Part shown: piece after piece, positions 27,089-36,391 of the stretch
Numbering within the stretch: position 1 is the first letter of the stretch
Layout of the letters: the number at the start of each line of letters is the position of its first letter
Source: a bacterium
GTDB lineage: Bacteria; SZUA-182; DTGQ01
Direction of reading: 5' to 3'
Length of the DNA: 64,000 bases
NCBI GenBank assembly: GCA_040755755.1
Contig: JBFLZW010000054.1
Location: forward strand, 1 to 64,000
Notes under the pieces: model-generated
Told to the model about the DNA's origin: nothing
The model's database searches: none
The model's input: the letters and a program-made list of their open reading frames with translations, nothing else
Program-made: the position numbers and the translations under genes

Positions 27089-28027
27089 TTAAACCGCCTG
27101 ATTGGTTTCAAAAATTTCTTTCAGGATTTCATCCGCTCCCTGGTCAATAAGCTTCTGCGCAAGCGTAAGGCCGATTTCTTCAGGATTATCGATGGGTCCC
27201 TGAAGTACATCCCGAATGATTATGTCACCCTGGAGGGAGCCTACCATAGCCTGAAGAAATACCTGATCCCCCGTGACTTCGGCAAAAGCTGCAAGTGGAA
27301 CCTGACATCCTCCTTCCAGTTTTTTCAGCAAAGCACGCTCTGCCAGGACCGCAATGCGGGTTTCCTGATGGTCAAGAGCCATGACAAACTGCGCGATCGC
27401 CGGACGGTCCTGACGGACCTCAATTCCCAATGCTCCCTGAGCAATGGCGGGCAGGAACATGTCCATAGGCAGATATTCTACGATTTTGCTCTGCCAGCCC
27501 ATCCGGTGAATCCCGGCGGCGGCCAGAATAACCGCATCCAGCCCGTTTCCTTCAACCCGGCGAAGCCGTGTCTCCAGATTTCCCCGCAGCTGCACAATCT
27601 GAAAGGTGGGAGAATAGTGAAGCAACTGGGTCTGCCGACGCAAACTGCTGGTACCGACCACTGCATCTTTCGGCAAATGCTTGAGGATCAGGTTATTACG
27701 GGAAATCAGTACATCACGGGGGTCCTCCCTGACGGTAATAGCCGCAATCTGTAATTCAGGGTGCAATTCAATGGGGACATCCTTCATGCTGTGCACCACA
27801 AAATCCACCTGGCCATTCAGAAGGGCTTCCTCAAGTTCTTTAATAAATAACCCCTTGCCACCGATTTTAGCCAGAGGGACATCGAGAATCTTATCCCCTG
27901 TAGTCTTGACTTCCACGATTTCAAACTGCAAATCTGGGTTGATGTCTTCCAGTTGAGATATGACCCATCGTGTTTGTTGCAGGGCAAGTTTACTAGCCCG
28001 GGTACCGACTTTTAAAAGTTCTTGCAT
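27089..28027 (-). CDS. hemC: Porphobilinogen deaminase (hydroxymethylbilane synthase)
   Basis: A 312-residue enzyme that polymerises four porphobilinogens to hydroxymethylbilane. Motifs: VGTRASKLALQQTRWV at the N-terminus, VHSMKDVPIELHPEL, AVVGTSSLRRQTQLL, RGNLETRLRRVEGNGLDAVILAAAG, IAQGALGIEVR, and LEGGCQVPLAAFAEV, whose Cys carries the dipyrromethane cofactor. The frame extends 7 codons upstream, but the ATG at 28027 has GGAGG at the right distance. It follows hemA by 35 bp. Confidence 0.97.
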   Translation of the reverse strand: MQELLKVGTRASKLALQQTRWVISQLEDINPDLQFEIVEVKTTGDKILDVPLAKIGGKGLFIKELEEALLNGQVDFVVHSMKDVPIELHPELQIAAITVREDPRDVLISRNNLILKHLPKDAVVGTSSLRRQTQLLHYSPTFQIVQLRGNLETRLRRVEGNGLDAVILAAAGIHRMGWQSKIVEYLPMDMFLPAIAQGALGIEVRQDRPAIAQFVMALDHQETRIAVLAERALLKKLEGGCQVPLAAFAEVTGDQVFLQAMVGSLQGDIIIRDVLQGPIDNPEEIGLTLAQKLIDQGADEILKEIFETNQAV

Positions 28028-28062
28028 GAATTTTCGTCTTTCCTCCATCTTTTATCGATGCT

Positions 28063-29340
28063 CTATGACCTCTTGAAGCCATCCAAATTAAAGAGTTCTT
28101 TAGCTGTTTGAATGTAATGGGATGTATTGCTGGAGCTGGACTTTTTTCGTAACATACAAATAGGATCATGAAGTACCTTTTTGGTTATCGCCAAAGCCAA
28201 ACAGTTAATAACCTCGCGATCAGCATCAGAAAGATTCGGCAATTTAGAGAATGCTTTTTTTAATTCCTGCTGGCGGATAGCCTCAACTTTTTGGGTTAAT
28301 TCCACGATTGTCGGCACGACATTTTCGGAGCTCATTTTATCCCAGAACCGCTCCACGGAGCGCTCGACGATCGCTTCGGCGTACTTGGCTTCCTTTTGCC
28401 TTTCCAGAAGATTTGAGTTGACCACCATTTGCAGGTCATCAATATCATAAACATAGACGTCGGCGCATTTGCTGACCGACGGATCCACATTTCGGGGAAC
28501 TGCAATATCTATAAAAAAAAGAGGTCTGTTTTTTCTCCGGTGAAGTGTTTTTTGAATCTCTTCCTTGTGGAAAACAAAATGCGGGGCACTGGTCGAGGTA
28601 ATAATAATGTCCATCAGTTCGAGGTTTTCTTTCAACGAAGCAAAGGGGATTACCTGGCCATTGAACTGGAGCGCCAGCTCCTCTGCCCGGCTATGAGTAC
28701 GGTTGGCAACGTATATATCCTTTACCCCATTCGATAAAAGATGCCGGGCGGCCAGCTCGCTCATCTCCCCGGCACCTACAAGTAATACTGATTTCCCTTC
28801 AATTTTGTCAAAGATCTTCTTGGCCAGCTCCACTGCGGCAAAGCTGATGGAAACGGCATTTTTACAGATTCCGGTCTCGGTTCGGATCTTTTTGGCCACA
28901 TGAAAGGATTTTTCCACCAGATCTACCAGCCAGCTGCCGACCGACTGATCCTCAAGCGCCTGGTTATAAGCCTCCTTGAGCTGTCCGAGAATCTGCGGTT
29001 CGCCGACGACCATGGAATCCAGACTGCAAGCCACCCGAAACAAATGACGGACTGCATCCTTCTGGGTATAACAGTAACTGACGTTATCGAGTATCTCCAG
29101 CGAAATGTGGTGAAACCTGGCCAGAAATTCCTTCAGCGCCCGGACCCCTTTTTCCACCGATGTCACTACCGTAAACAATTCGACGCGGTTACAGGTGGAC
29201 AGCAGCATAACTTCCTGAATAGTCTCATCCCTGGTAAGTTCCTTATGAGCGTAGCTGATCTGCGACTTGGAAAACGATAGTTTTTCCCTGATCTCTATCG
29301 GAGCTGTCTTATGATTTAATCCAAGAACAATAACTTCCAT
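28063..29340 (-). CDS. hemA: Glutamyl-tRNA reductase
   Basis: A 425-residue NADPH-dependent enzyme that starts the C5 route to 5-aminolevulinate. Motifs: GLNHKTAPIEIREKLSF at the start, LLSTCNRVELF with the catalytic Cys, SLDSMVVGEPQILGQLKEAY, and the Rossmann loop LLVGAGEMSELAARHL. The open frame reaches 29613, but the first 91 codons have no family similarity and run into ccsB; the ATG at 29340 is the conserved start. No hemL (glutamate-1-semialdehyde aminomutase) is present in the window. Confidence 0.96.
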   Translation of the reverse strand: MEVIVLGLNHKTAPIEIREKLSFSKSQISYAHKELTRDETIQEVMLLSTCNRVELFTVVTSVEKGVRALKEFLARFHHISLEILDNVSYCYTQKDAVRHLFRVACSLDSMVVGEPQILGQLKEAYNQALEDQSVGSWLVDLVEKSFHVAKKIRTETGICKNAVSISFAAVELAKKIFDKIEGKSVLLVGAGEMSELAARHLLSNGVKDIYVANRTHSRAEELALQFNGQVIPFASLKENLELMDIIITSTSAPHFVFHKEEIQKTLHRRKNRPLFFIDIAVPRNVDPSVSKCADVYVYDIDDLQMVVNSNLLERQKEAKYAEAIVERSVERFWDKMSSENVVPTIVELTQKVEAIRQQELKKAFSKLPNLSDADREVINCLALAITKKVLHDPICMLRKKSSSSNTSHYIQTAKELFNLDGFKRS

Positions 29341-29393
29341 GCTGTATATGAATCCAAAAGTATAGAGACTGACCAACAGCCTGAGGAATTTCC

Positions 29394-30209
29394 TCAGGCA
29401 TATGAGTGTAACCCTTTGAGCAGCAAGTTCACTCCCAAAAAGGTAAAGAGTACAAAGCAAAAGCCGAGAATCGCCAGGTAAGCGGACCGCCTTCCCCTCC
29501 AGCCAACCGTAAATCTGGCATGAACGAGGGCCGCATAAATAAACCAGGTAATTAACGCCCAGGTCTCCTTTGGATCCCAGCTCCAGTACGACCCCCAGGC
29601 TGTGTTTGCCCACAGGGATCCGGTGATGATCCCGATGGTCAGCAAGGGGAATCCGAAGATCAGGCTTTTATGAATCAGGTCATCCAGAACTTCCAGGGAA
29701 GGGAGGCGGTAGTAAAAAAGCCCGATTTTTTTTGACCGAAGTTGGTTTTCCTGAATCAAATACATGATTCCCGCCACAAAAGCAAAGGCAAAAGTGGCAT
29801 ATCCGCCAAAGGATGTTGTAGTATGAATCCCCAGCCATATACTCTGCAGGGCAGGTATCAGTGGCTGAATCTCCTTCGGCAGCATAGAAGCGGAGAATAC
29901 AAAAACCAAAGCCAGGGGAAGAACAAATGCTCCCAGAGACGGAATCTTACATCTGTATTCGAGCAGGAGATACAAGAGAATAATTGCCCAGCCAAAGAAC
30001 GAGAGCGATTCATGGAGATTGGCAATCGGAACATGCCCGGACTGCCAGAGCCGGACAGTGAGAGCAAGAGTATGGAGGATGAATCCTGAAAGCGTCAGCA
30101 GATTTCCCCACTGCCGGGCCCATGCTCTCTGATTGATCAGACTGATCAGATGGAAGGATACTGCCCCGAAATAACAGCCGAGAGAGATCAAAAAAAAGGC
30201 GACATTCAT
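29394..30209 (-). CDS. ccsB: CcsA/CcsB/HemX-type cytochrome c assembly membrane protein
   Basis: A 271-residue polytopic protein with about eight membrane helices, of the CcsA/CcmC superfamily. The tryptophan-rich heme-handling motif is present as WGSYWSWDPKETWALITWFIYA near residues 205-228, with conserved His residues before and after (for example LGIHTTTSFGGY). CcsA-type proteins carry heme across the membrane and ligate it to apocytochrome c together with a ResB/Ccs1 partner, which is not found here. Location directly upstream of hemA is typical for HemX/CcsA genes, and the multiheme cytochromes in the window are plausible clients. Its start overlaps the siroheme synthase stop (ATGA). Confidence 0.88.
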   Translation of the reverse strand: MNVAFFLISLGCYFGAVSFHLISLINQRAWARQWGNLLTLSGFILHTLALTVRLWQSGHVPIANLHESLSFFGWAIILLYLLLEYRCKIPSLGAFVLPLALVFVFSASMLPKEIQPLIPALQSIWLGIHTTTSFGGYATFAFAFVAGIMYLIQENQLRSKKIGLFYYRLPSLEVLDDLIHKSLIFGFPLLTIGIITGSLWANTAWGSYWSWDPKETWALITWFIYAALVHARFTVGWRGRRSAYLAILGFCFVLFTFLGVNLLLKGLHSYA

Positions 30210-30835
30210 AGAAGTTCCCTAACCCGTCCTTCAGCCGCTTCTCTACCGCTTTCCCGGATTATTTCCAGGAGATCGGTGTATTCCGCAAGCCGCTGGAAAA
30301 TTTCTTTTCGCTTTGAAATATCCGGCTCCCGCTGAAGAATATTTTTCCGGAGATTGCCGAGAATGTCAACCAAAACCTCGTATTCAGGCCCATACCGGGC
30401 TTCCATATCCTCTCTCATTTTCCGGGCTAAAGCAGGGCTTTTCCCTCCCGTGGAAATGCTGATGGTCAGGTCTCCCCGTCGAACCAGCGCAGGGAGAATA
30501 AAGGTGGAATCATCCGGAGCATCAACCACATTGACCAGGATATTCTCATCCTGTGCCTCCCGGCTGATTATCCTGTTGATTTGATCGTTATTGGTAGCGG
30601 CGATGATCAGGAAATAGCCCCTCACATCACCCTGCTCGAACTCCCTGGCCGTATAGATCAATCTGCCCTCATGCGACATTTGGACAATCAGCGAAGTAGC
30701 GCGGGGGCTGATAACGGAAACTGCGGCCTCATACTCCAATAAGGTGAGAACCTTTCGCTCGGCAACGGTACCTCCCCCGATTACCAGGCAATGCTTCCCG
30801 TGCAGGTCTAAACAAACTGGATAATATCTAGGCAT
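30206..30835 (-). CDS. Siroheme synthase (precorrin-2 dehydrogenase, Met8p/CysG-N type)
   Basis: A 209-residue enzyme that oxidises precorrin-2 to sirohydrochlorin using NAD+ and may also insert iron. The N-terminal block YYPVCLDLHGKHCLVIGGG is followed by VAERKVLTLLEYEAAVSVIS, then IAATNNDQINRIISREAQ, NVVDAPDDSTFILPALVRRG and ISTGGKSPALARKMREDME, all characteristic. The ATG at 30835 is the conserved start; the longer frame overlaps rnfB. With CobA-HemD downstream this gives a path to siroheme or, in some anaerobes, to heme by the alternative route. Confidence 0.94.
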   Translation of the reverse strand: MPRYYPVCLDLHGKHCLVIGGGTVAERKVLTLLEYEAAVSVISPRATSLIVQMSHEGRLIYTAREFEQGDVRGYFLIIAATNNDQINRIISREAQDENILVNVVDAPDDSTFILPALVRRGDLTISISTGGKSPALARKMREDMEARYGPEYEVLVDILGNLRKNILQREPDISKRKEIFQRLAEYTDLLEIIRESGREAAEGRVRELL

Positions 30836-30872
30836 TTTCCACCGGTCTCTCTTTGCTGGATATGGTAAATGG

Positions 30873-31691
30873 TTATCCTTTGGACAAGGCGACAACTTCC
30901 CGGTCTTCGCTCCGGGAGTGGATAACCTTTTGGGGACATTTTTCAGCGCATATCCCACACCCTGAGCATTTTTCCGGATCGATGACCGCCCGGTTGTTGT
31001 CCAGGGTAATAGCCTGCTCCGGACAATTCCTGACGCATAATCCACAGGCAATACAGCCGACTTCACAGACTTGCCGGACCGCTTTTCCCTTATGATGCGA
31101 ATTACAGGAAATATACCACATCTGCCGGGCAGGGATCAACTCTATTACTCCCTTTGGGCACTTGCGGGCGCATGCCCCGCATCCGGTGCAGGAACTTTCA
31201 TCGATCCGGGGCAATCCTTCCGGACCCATGCTGATGGCTCCGAAAGGACATGCCTTGACACAGGAGCCCATGCCAAGGCAGCCGTACACACATGCCTTGG
31301 CCCCTCCGCCAAGAAGCATGGCTGCGTTGCAATCTTCAATGCCCTGATAACGATATCTGACTTTGGCCTTATCGAGACTCCCCTGGCAAAAGACCCTGGC
31401 AATCGTTTTCTCCTTCGGCACGTAAACCACACCCAGAACCTTGGATATTTCCTGGATGGCATCCGCGCCTGAGGCTTTGCATTCCAGAGGAGCAGCCTCA
31501 CCGGCCACCAGGGCGGTCGCAAATCCGGAACAGCCTGCATAGCCGCAGCCGCCGCAGTTTGCACCGGGAAGGAGTCCGGTAATTGTGGTAATCTTTGGAT
31601 CCGTTTCAACGGCAAAAATACGGGAGGCTATGCCCAGCCCGACGGCCAGAATAAACGCCATGCCTCCCAGGGTAGCTATCGCAGCAATCAT
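30873..31691 (-). CDS. rnfB: Rnf electron transport complex subunit RnfB
   Basis: A 272-residue iron-sulfur subunit of the Rnf complex, which couples ferredoxin oxidation and NAD+ reduction to Na+ or H+ pumping. It has one N-terminal membrane helix, the Fe-S domain motif GANCGGCGYAGCSGFATALV near residue 45, and further 4Fe-4S ferredoxin motifs: CVYGCLGMGSCVKACPFGAI, SCTGCGACARKCPKGVIE, CIACGLCVRNCPEQAI and CSGCGICAEKCPQKVI. The ATG at 31691 has AGGAAGAG 6 bases upstream; a TTG at 31727 is less likely. Last gene of the rnfCDGEAB set. Confidence 0.95.
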   Translation of the reverse strand: MIAAIATLGGMAFILAVGLGIASRIFAVETDPKITTITGLLPGANCGGCGYAGCSGFATALVAGEAAPLECKASGADAIQEISKVLGVVYVPKEKTIARVFCQGSLDKAKVRYRYQGIEDCNAAMLLGGGAKACVYGCLGMGSCVKACPFGAISMGPEGLPRIDESSCTGCGACARKCPKGVIELIPARQMWYISCNSHHKGKAVRQVCEVGCIACGLCVRNCPEQAITLDNNRAVIDPEKCSGCGICAEKCPQKVIHSRSEDREVVALSKG

Positions 31692-31737
31692 AAATTCTCT
31701 TCCTTCATATGAAAAATTTACCGGCAATTGTTCTTAT

Positions 31738-32316
31738 TTATTTTACCAGCCCCGTAAAACCCATAAAGGCCAGAGCCAAAAGGCCAGTCGTCACCAGGGC
31801 GATGGCCGTTCCCTGCAGGCATTCGGGAACCTCGGCCAGAGCCAGCCGCTCGCGGATGCCGGCAAACAGGAGCAGGGCCAGAGCAAATCCTGCTGAAGCC
31901 CCGAAACTGTAGATCAGCGACTCGATAAAGGTATATTCGAGCTGCACGGCCAGGACCGCCACCCCCAGAACCACACAGTTCGTAGTGATCAGGGGAAGAT
32001 AGATTCCCAGCGCCTGGTGCAGGGCAGGGCTTGTTTTCTGGAGCACCATTTCGACAAATTGAACCAGCCCGGCAATGACCAGGATAAAGACAATCGTCTG
32101 CATGTATTCGATGTTGAACCGGTTTAAGACCAGCATCTGCACCAGCCAGGTCAGGGCCGTTGACAGGGTAACTACAAAGATCACCGCCAGCCCCATGCCG
32201 ACAGCGGTTTCGGTCTTGCGGGAGACTCCCAGAAAAGGACAGATCCCCAGAAACTTTGCCAGTACAAAGTTATTTACTAAAACCGTACTGATGACCATCA
32301 GAAGAATTTTTACCAT
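31738..32316 (-). CDS. rnfA: Rnf complex membrane subunit RnfA
   Basis: A 192-residue membrane protein with six helices, homologous to RnfE and NqrE. It begins with the conserved [29 protein letters not shown] and has the mid-protein [18 protein letters not shown] block, where a conserved Cys may help bind the membrane 2Fe-2S cluster formed between RnfA and RnfE. The order and tight spacing in the operon support the call. Confidence 0.95.
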   Translation of the reverse strand: MVKILLMVISTVLVNNFVLAKFLGICPFLGVSRKTETAVGMGLAVIFVVTLSTALTWLVQMLVLNRFNIEYMQTIVFILVIAGLVQFVEMVLQKTSPALHQALGIYLPLITTNCVVLGVAVLAVQLEYTFIESLIYSFGASAGFALALLLFAGIRERLALAEVPECLQGTAIALVTTGLLALAFMGFTGLVK

Positions 32317-32332
32317 GGTGGATAAGTCCTCA

Positions 32333-32929
32333 TTAATGCGCTAACTTGTTATTAACCTTGTTCATCAAGCCAAGCAAAAGACCCAGGGCAATAAACGCTC
32401 CCGGCGGCAGAATCGCCACCAGAAAGGGAATGTAGCGGGGACCAAACACCGATACTCCAAACAGCGATCCGTTGCCCAAAAGTTCCCTGATACTTCCGAC
32501 AACCAGGAGAGCCAGAGTGTACCCGATTCCCATGCCGATTCCATCCATCAGGGAATTCAGAATCGGATTTTTCGAGGCAAAAGCCTCAGCCCTTCCCAGA
32601 ATGATGCAGTTGACCACGATCAGGGGGATGAAAATCCCCATGGCCTTGTGAAGCTCGAAAAAGAATCCGGCCATAACCAGGTCAACGATGGTCACAAAGG
32701 TGGCCACAATCACGATAAAAGCGGCCAGCCTGACTTTATCCGGAATCACCTTGCGCAGACCTGAGATGAGGACATTCGAGCAGACCAGAACAAAGGTCAC
32801 GGCCACACCCATGCCGATCGCGTTTTGCGCCTGAGTGGTGATGGCCAGGGTCGAGCACATGCCCAGAACTATCCGAAAGATCGGATTTTCTTTCCATATT
32901 CCATTAATAAGATCATGAATCAGGTTCAA
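32333..32929 (-). CDS. rnfE: Rnf complex membrane subunit RnfE
   Basis: A 198-residue membrane protein related to RnfA. Core motifs: [21 protein letters not shown] at the start, [23 protein letters not shown] in the middle and [20 protein letters not shown] at the end. The chosen start is the TTG at 32929, which has AGGAGAAAA directly upstream and gives the family N-terminus; the ATG at 33013 would add 28 unrelated residues and overlap rnfG. Confidence 0.93.
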   Translation of the reverse strand: MNLIHDLINGIWKENPIFRIVLGMCSTLAITTQAQNAIGMGVAVTFVLVCSNVLISGLRKVIPDKVRLAAFIVIVATFVTIVDLVMAGFFFELHKAMGIFIPLIVVNCIILGRAEAFASKNPILNSLMDGIGMGIGYTLALLVVGSIRELLGNGSLFGVSVFGPRYIPFLVAILPPGAFIALGLLLGLMNKVNNKLAH

Positions 32930-32966
32930 TTTTTTCTCCTTGACGCGAAGCTCATGCACCGCATAC

Positions 32967-33551
32967 CTATCGGGTAATGGTGTCTTTATGCTTGCGGTAT
33001 AATTCCAGTCCATCCCTGACAGCCTGAACCACAGCCCGGGGTGAGATAGTCGCTCCCGCTATCTGATCGAAGTCTCCGCCATCCTTTTTCACGTTGAAAC
33101 GGGCGCTTTCCAGTGACTTGCCCTGAAACTGCTGCTTGAACTGGGGAGTGGTTATTTTTGCTCCAAGGCCCGGCGTTTCACTCATGGAGGTAATCTCAAC
33201 CCCCCGGATGGTTCCGTCAGGGGCAAGACCCACCATGACCCCGATCTCTCCGCCATAGCCCATGGCGGTCATTTCAAGAGCTACGCCGGTCAGTCGTCCG
33301 TTTTGCAGCCCCTTATAAATCAGTATGGGTTTATTTTTTTTCCCCTTGACCGGCTCAGGAGGAATCTGAACCGTATTCTGATCAGGCTCGTTATCATGGG
33401 GCGGAAGGACCGCATTGACAGTTTGCAGCCTGGCCAGACGCTTCTGAAGGGCGATCGGATCTTTGGTTATATCATACACCTTGGCCAGGGATATGGCGGC
33501 CACGACGCAGATGATACTCAATACCACGACAAGTTCCAGAATATCACGCAT
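32967..33551 (-). CDS. rnfG: Rnf complex FMN-binding subunit RnfG
   Basis: A 194-residue protein with one N-terminal membrane helix (LVVVLSIICVVAAISLAKV) and a periplasmic FMN_bind domain. The sequence around IAGATISPRAVVQAVRDGLEL corresponds to the SGAT-type site whose Thr carries covalent FMN; EVEITSMSETPGLGAKI-like residues (GVEITSMSETPGLGAKI) precede it. The start overlaps the rnfD stop by 8 bases. Confidence 0.94.
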   Translation of the reverse strand: MRDILELVVVLSIICVVAAISLAKVYDITKDPIALQKRLARLQTVNAVLPPHDNEPDQNTVQIPPEPVKGKKNKPILIYKGLQNGRLTGVALEMTAMGYGGEIGVMVGLAPDGTIRGVEITSMSETPGLGAKITTPQFKQQFQGKSLESARFNVKKDGGDFDQIAGATISPRAVVQAVRDGLELYRKHKDTITR

Positions 33552-34572
33552 TTTTTACTTTTGCCCTCCCGAACCCCCGAGGCAGGGTGCATTTATCAAT
33601 CAGCGGACAGACAGCGTTCATAATGAGGATGGCAAACGACATGCCTTCCGGATACCCTCCGAACATACGGATAATGATGGTCACTATCCCGATTCCGGTA
33701 CCATAAATCAGCATCCCTTTGCCCGTAATCGGACTGGTAACCATATCGGTGGCCATAAAGAACGCTCCCAGCACCAGACCTCCGGTCAGGACATGAAACA
33801 GCGGATCTGCGTACCGGTGGGGGTTGACAACCCAGAACAGGCCGCTGGTCACAAAGGCGGCAGCCATGCAACTGAGCGGGATGTGCCAGGTTATATATCC
33901 TTTCCAGATCAGAAAACCGGCCCCCAGGAGAAGGGCCAGGATCGATACCTCGCCGATACATCCACCCCGGTAGCCGAAGAACAGGTCGAGGAGCCGGATG
34001 TGACCGATACTGGCCAGCCCTTCGGTTTTTAACATTCCGAGGGGAGTAGCCGTGGTGACGGTATCGACCGATTTGGCAAACAGATAACCGGGCTTCTGCC
34101 AGCGGGTAAGATGCACCGGCCAGGAAACCAGCATCACCACCCGGGCAATCAGAGCGGGGTTGAACGGGTTATTTCCCAATCCGCCGTAAATGGCTTTGCC
34201 GAGAATAATGGCTATGACCGAGCCGGTCAGCACCATCCACCAGGGGAGCGCAGGAGGAAGGGTCAGCGCCAGAAGAAGGCCGGTTACGGCTGCACTCCCA
34301 TCCAGAACGGTTGACATCTTTTTCCCCAGAAGCGGCTGGACCAAGGCCTCGGCGGCCACCGCTCCGAAGATGCCGATCAGGATGACCTTCAGGGCACCAA
34401 AGCCGAACAGGTAAATCCCGGCCAGGCTTGTCGGCAGGAGAGCCAAGAGAACGCTGTACATGATTTTTGAAACAGTGACTTCACTGCGCATATGCGGTGA
34501 AGCGGAAACAGTCAGGAGAGCATCCCGCGTTCCCGGTATGCTCTCTACTGCGGCAATATCTTGTGTTGGCAT
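33544..34572 (-). CDS. rnfD: Rnf complex membrane subunit RnfD
   Basis: A 342-residue polytopic membrane protein related to NqrB. Readable landmarks are SPHMRSEVTVSKIMYSVLLA near residue 25, LGNNPFNPALIARVVMLVSWP, the covalent-FMN Thr region TVTTATPLGMLKTEG near 185, and AFFMATDMVTSPITGKG near 270. It ends with the conserved MNAVCPLIDKCT block. It lies between rnfC and rnfG with gaps of 15 bp and a short overlap. Confidence 0.95.
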   Translation of the reverse strand: MPTQDIAAVESIPGTRDALLTVSASPHMRSEVTVSKIMYSVLLALLPTSLAGIYLFGFGALKVILIGIFGAVAAEALVQPLLGKKMSTVLDGSAAVTGLLLALTLPPALPWWMVLTGSVIAIILGKAIYGGLGNNPFNPALIARVVMLVSWPVHLTRWQKPGYLFAKSVDTVTTATPLGMLKTEGLASIGHIRLLDLFFGYRGGCIGEVSILALLLGAGFLIWKGYITWHIPLSCMAAAFVTSGLFWVVNPHRYADPLFHVLTGGLVLGAFFMATDMVTSPITGKGMLIYGTGIGIVTIIIRMFGGYPEGMSFAILIMNAVCPLIDKCTLPRGFGRAKVKNA

Positions 34573-34587
34573 AGGCAGATCCTTAAT

Positions 34588-35937
34588 TCATCCTTTTTCC
34601 GGTTTCCCTTGTCTTCGCTTTTTGGCCAGAATGGCACTTTTGCCATATTTTACCAGATGGACAAGATGCCGTTTGGCCGGACATACGTAAGCGCACGAAC
34701 CACATTCGATACAATCGAGCACATGATGTGCCTCTGCCTCATCGAGAAGGTCTTTTTCGCAGTAGGTACCGATCAGGCTCGGCACCAGCCGCATGGGACA
34801 GGCGCGGACACACATGCCGCAGTTGATGCAATGACTGGCCTCCTGCGACTGACATTCTTCTGCGGTCAGAACCAGTATTCCCGATGTCCCTTTAATAACG
34901 GGAACATCCGTCGTATATTGGGCCAGCCCCATCATGGGCCCGCCCATAAGGATTTTTCCCACCTCCCCCTGAAACCCGCCGCAGTGGCTGATGGCCTCGG
35001 AAAAGAGGGTGCCAAGCCGAAGGCGCAGGTTTTTCGGCTCCCTTATCCCTTTGCCGGTAACGGTGACGATCCGCTCGATCAGGGGTTTGCCCCAGGCTGC
35101 CGCCTCATAAATGGCATAGGCGGTCCCGACGTTCTGAACCACTACCCCCACATCCAGGGGCAGCCCCGGCGGCGGAGGGACCTCACGGTTCAGGATGGTT
35201 TTTATCAACTGCTTTTCCGCACCCTGGGGATATCGTACCTTGAGGCCGACCACTTCGATCTGAGGGACCCTGGCAGCCGCCTTGCCCATGGCCGCAATCG
35301 CCTCGGGCTTATTGGCCTCGATACCAATAAAGCCCCGCTCTACGCCCAGGATGCGCAGTAATATCTGCAATCCCTTGACGATGGATTCAGCTTTTTCCAG
35401 CATGAGCCGGTAGTCAGCGGTCAGGTAGGGCTCACATTCCGCTCCGTTCAGGATGACGGCATCGATCGGTTTTCCCTTCGGCACAGACAGCTTCACCTGC
35501 GTAGGGAATGCAGCCCCGCCCAGGCCGACGATACCAGCCTCGCGGATTTTTTTTCGGATTTCTTCCGGCTCAAGGTCCAGGGGATCCTGCCCATTGTGCG
35601 GCTCCCTGAACCAGCCATCCTTTCCGTCCGACTCGATTATAATCGTGGTCACTTCACTTCCGCCGGGATGGGGATGATTTTTGATATCCACTACCGTACC
35701 GGAAATACTGGCATGGACCGGAGCGGAGACAAAAGCCTCGCTGTCGGCGATTTTCTCTCCTTTTTTTACGTTTTGCCCCACCTGGACCAGGGGCGCGGCA
35801 GGCGCTCCGATGTGCTGCACAACGGGCAGATAAACCCTCTTGGGCAGGGGGACATCCTGAATTCTGCAAGCCGCGCTGAATTCTTTACAGTCCGGCTGAT
35901 GAATGCCACCTAAAAATGTTTTTAGTTTTGTATTCAT
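34588..35937 (-). CDS. rnfC: Rnf complex NADH-binding subunit RnfC
   Basis: A 449-residue peripheral subunit carrying FMN/NADH-binding and two 4Fe-4S motifs ([17 protein letters not shown] and [17 protein letters not shown]). The N-terminal region includes a barrel-sandwich (biotinyl/lipoyl-like) domain typical of RnfC, then [19 protein letters not shown] and [17 protein letters not shown] of the NADH-binding part. First rnf gene; its ATG overlaps the stop of the deaminase gene (ATGA), so rnf is not at the head of its own transcript. Confidence 0.95.
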   Translation of the reverse strand: MNTKLKTFLGGIHQPDCKEFSAACRIQDVPLPKRVYLPVVQHIGAPAAPLVQVGQNVKKGEKIADSEAFVSAPVHASISGTVVDIKNHPHPGGSEVTTIIIESDGKDGWFREPHNGQDPLDLEPEEIRKKIREAGIVGLGGAAFPTQVKLSVPKGKPIDAVILNGAECEPYLTADYRLMLEKAESIVKGLQILLRILGVERGFIGIEANKPEAIAAMGKAAARVPQIEVVGLKVRYPQGAEKQLIKTILNREVPPPPGLPLDVGVVVQNVGTAYAIYEAAAWGKPLIERIVTVTGKGIREPKNLRLRLGTLFSEAISHCGGFQGEVGKILMGGPMMGLAQYTTDVPVIKGTSGILVLTAEECQSQEASHCINCGMCVRACPMRLVPSLIGTYCEKDLLDEAEAHHVLDCIECGSCAYVCPAKRHLVHLVKYGKSAILAKKRRQGKPEKG

Positions 35938-36380
35938 ATACTTACCTTTTGTACACTCATCCCTGCCTCGTCCATAAGCTGGGAGGACAACTCGTCAGGA
36001 TATCCGTCCGCATAGTAAATCTCCCGAACTCCGGCATTTATGAGCATTTTGGCGCACAGACTGCAAGGCAGGTGAGTAGAATAAATACAACCCCCCTCGA
36101 TGCTGACTCCATACAGGGCAGCCTGAATAATGGCATTTTGCTCTCCATGAAGCCCGCGACAGAGCTCGTGCCGCTCGCCGGAAGGAACCTGCAATTGATC
36201 TCTCAGACAGCCGAGGTCAAGGCAATGTCGCAATCCGGTGGGCGCACCATTATAACCCGTGGATAATACACGTTTATCTTTGACAATAATAACACCAACT
36301 TGACGTCGAATGCAAGTAGAACGTTGAGAAACCAAGTGTGCAATCTGCATAAAATATTCGTTCCAAGAGGGCCTTGACAT
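35934..36380 (-). CDS. Deoxycytidylate (dCMP) deaminase family protein
   Basis: A 148-residue zinc deaminase of the CMP/dCMP family (ComEB-like), converting dCMP to dUMP for thymidylate synthesis. Zinc and catalytic residues are in [14 protein letters not shown] (HAE-type, here HGE) and [17 protein letters not shown] (PCxxC); [13 protein letters not shown] is a further family block. The HGE variant in place of HAE is common in dCMP deaminases. The ATG at 36380 has AAGGGGG 5-6 bases upstream and lies 12 bases after the glyA stop, linking the one-carbon/thymidylate genes. Confidence 0.92.
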   Translation of the reverse strand: MSRPSWNEYFMQIAHLVSQRSTCIRRQVGVIIVKDKRVLSTGYNGAPTGLRHCLDLGCLRDQLQVPSGERHELCRGLHGEQNAIIQAALYGVSIEGGCIYSTHLPCSLCAKMLINAGVREIYYADGYPDELSSQLMDEAGMSVQKVSI

Positions 36381-36391
36381 GGCAGCCCCCT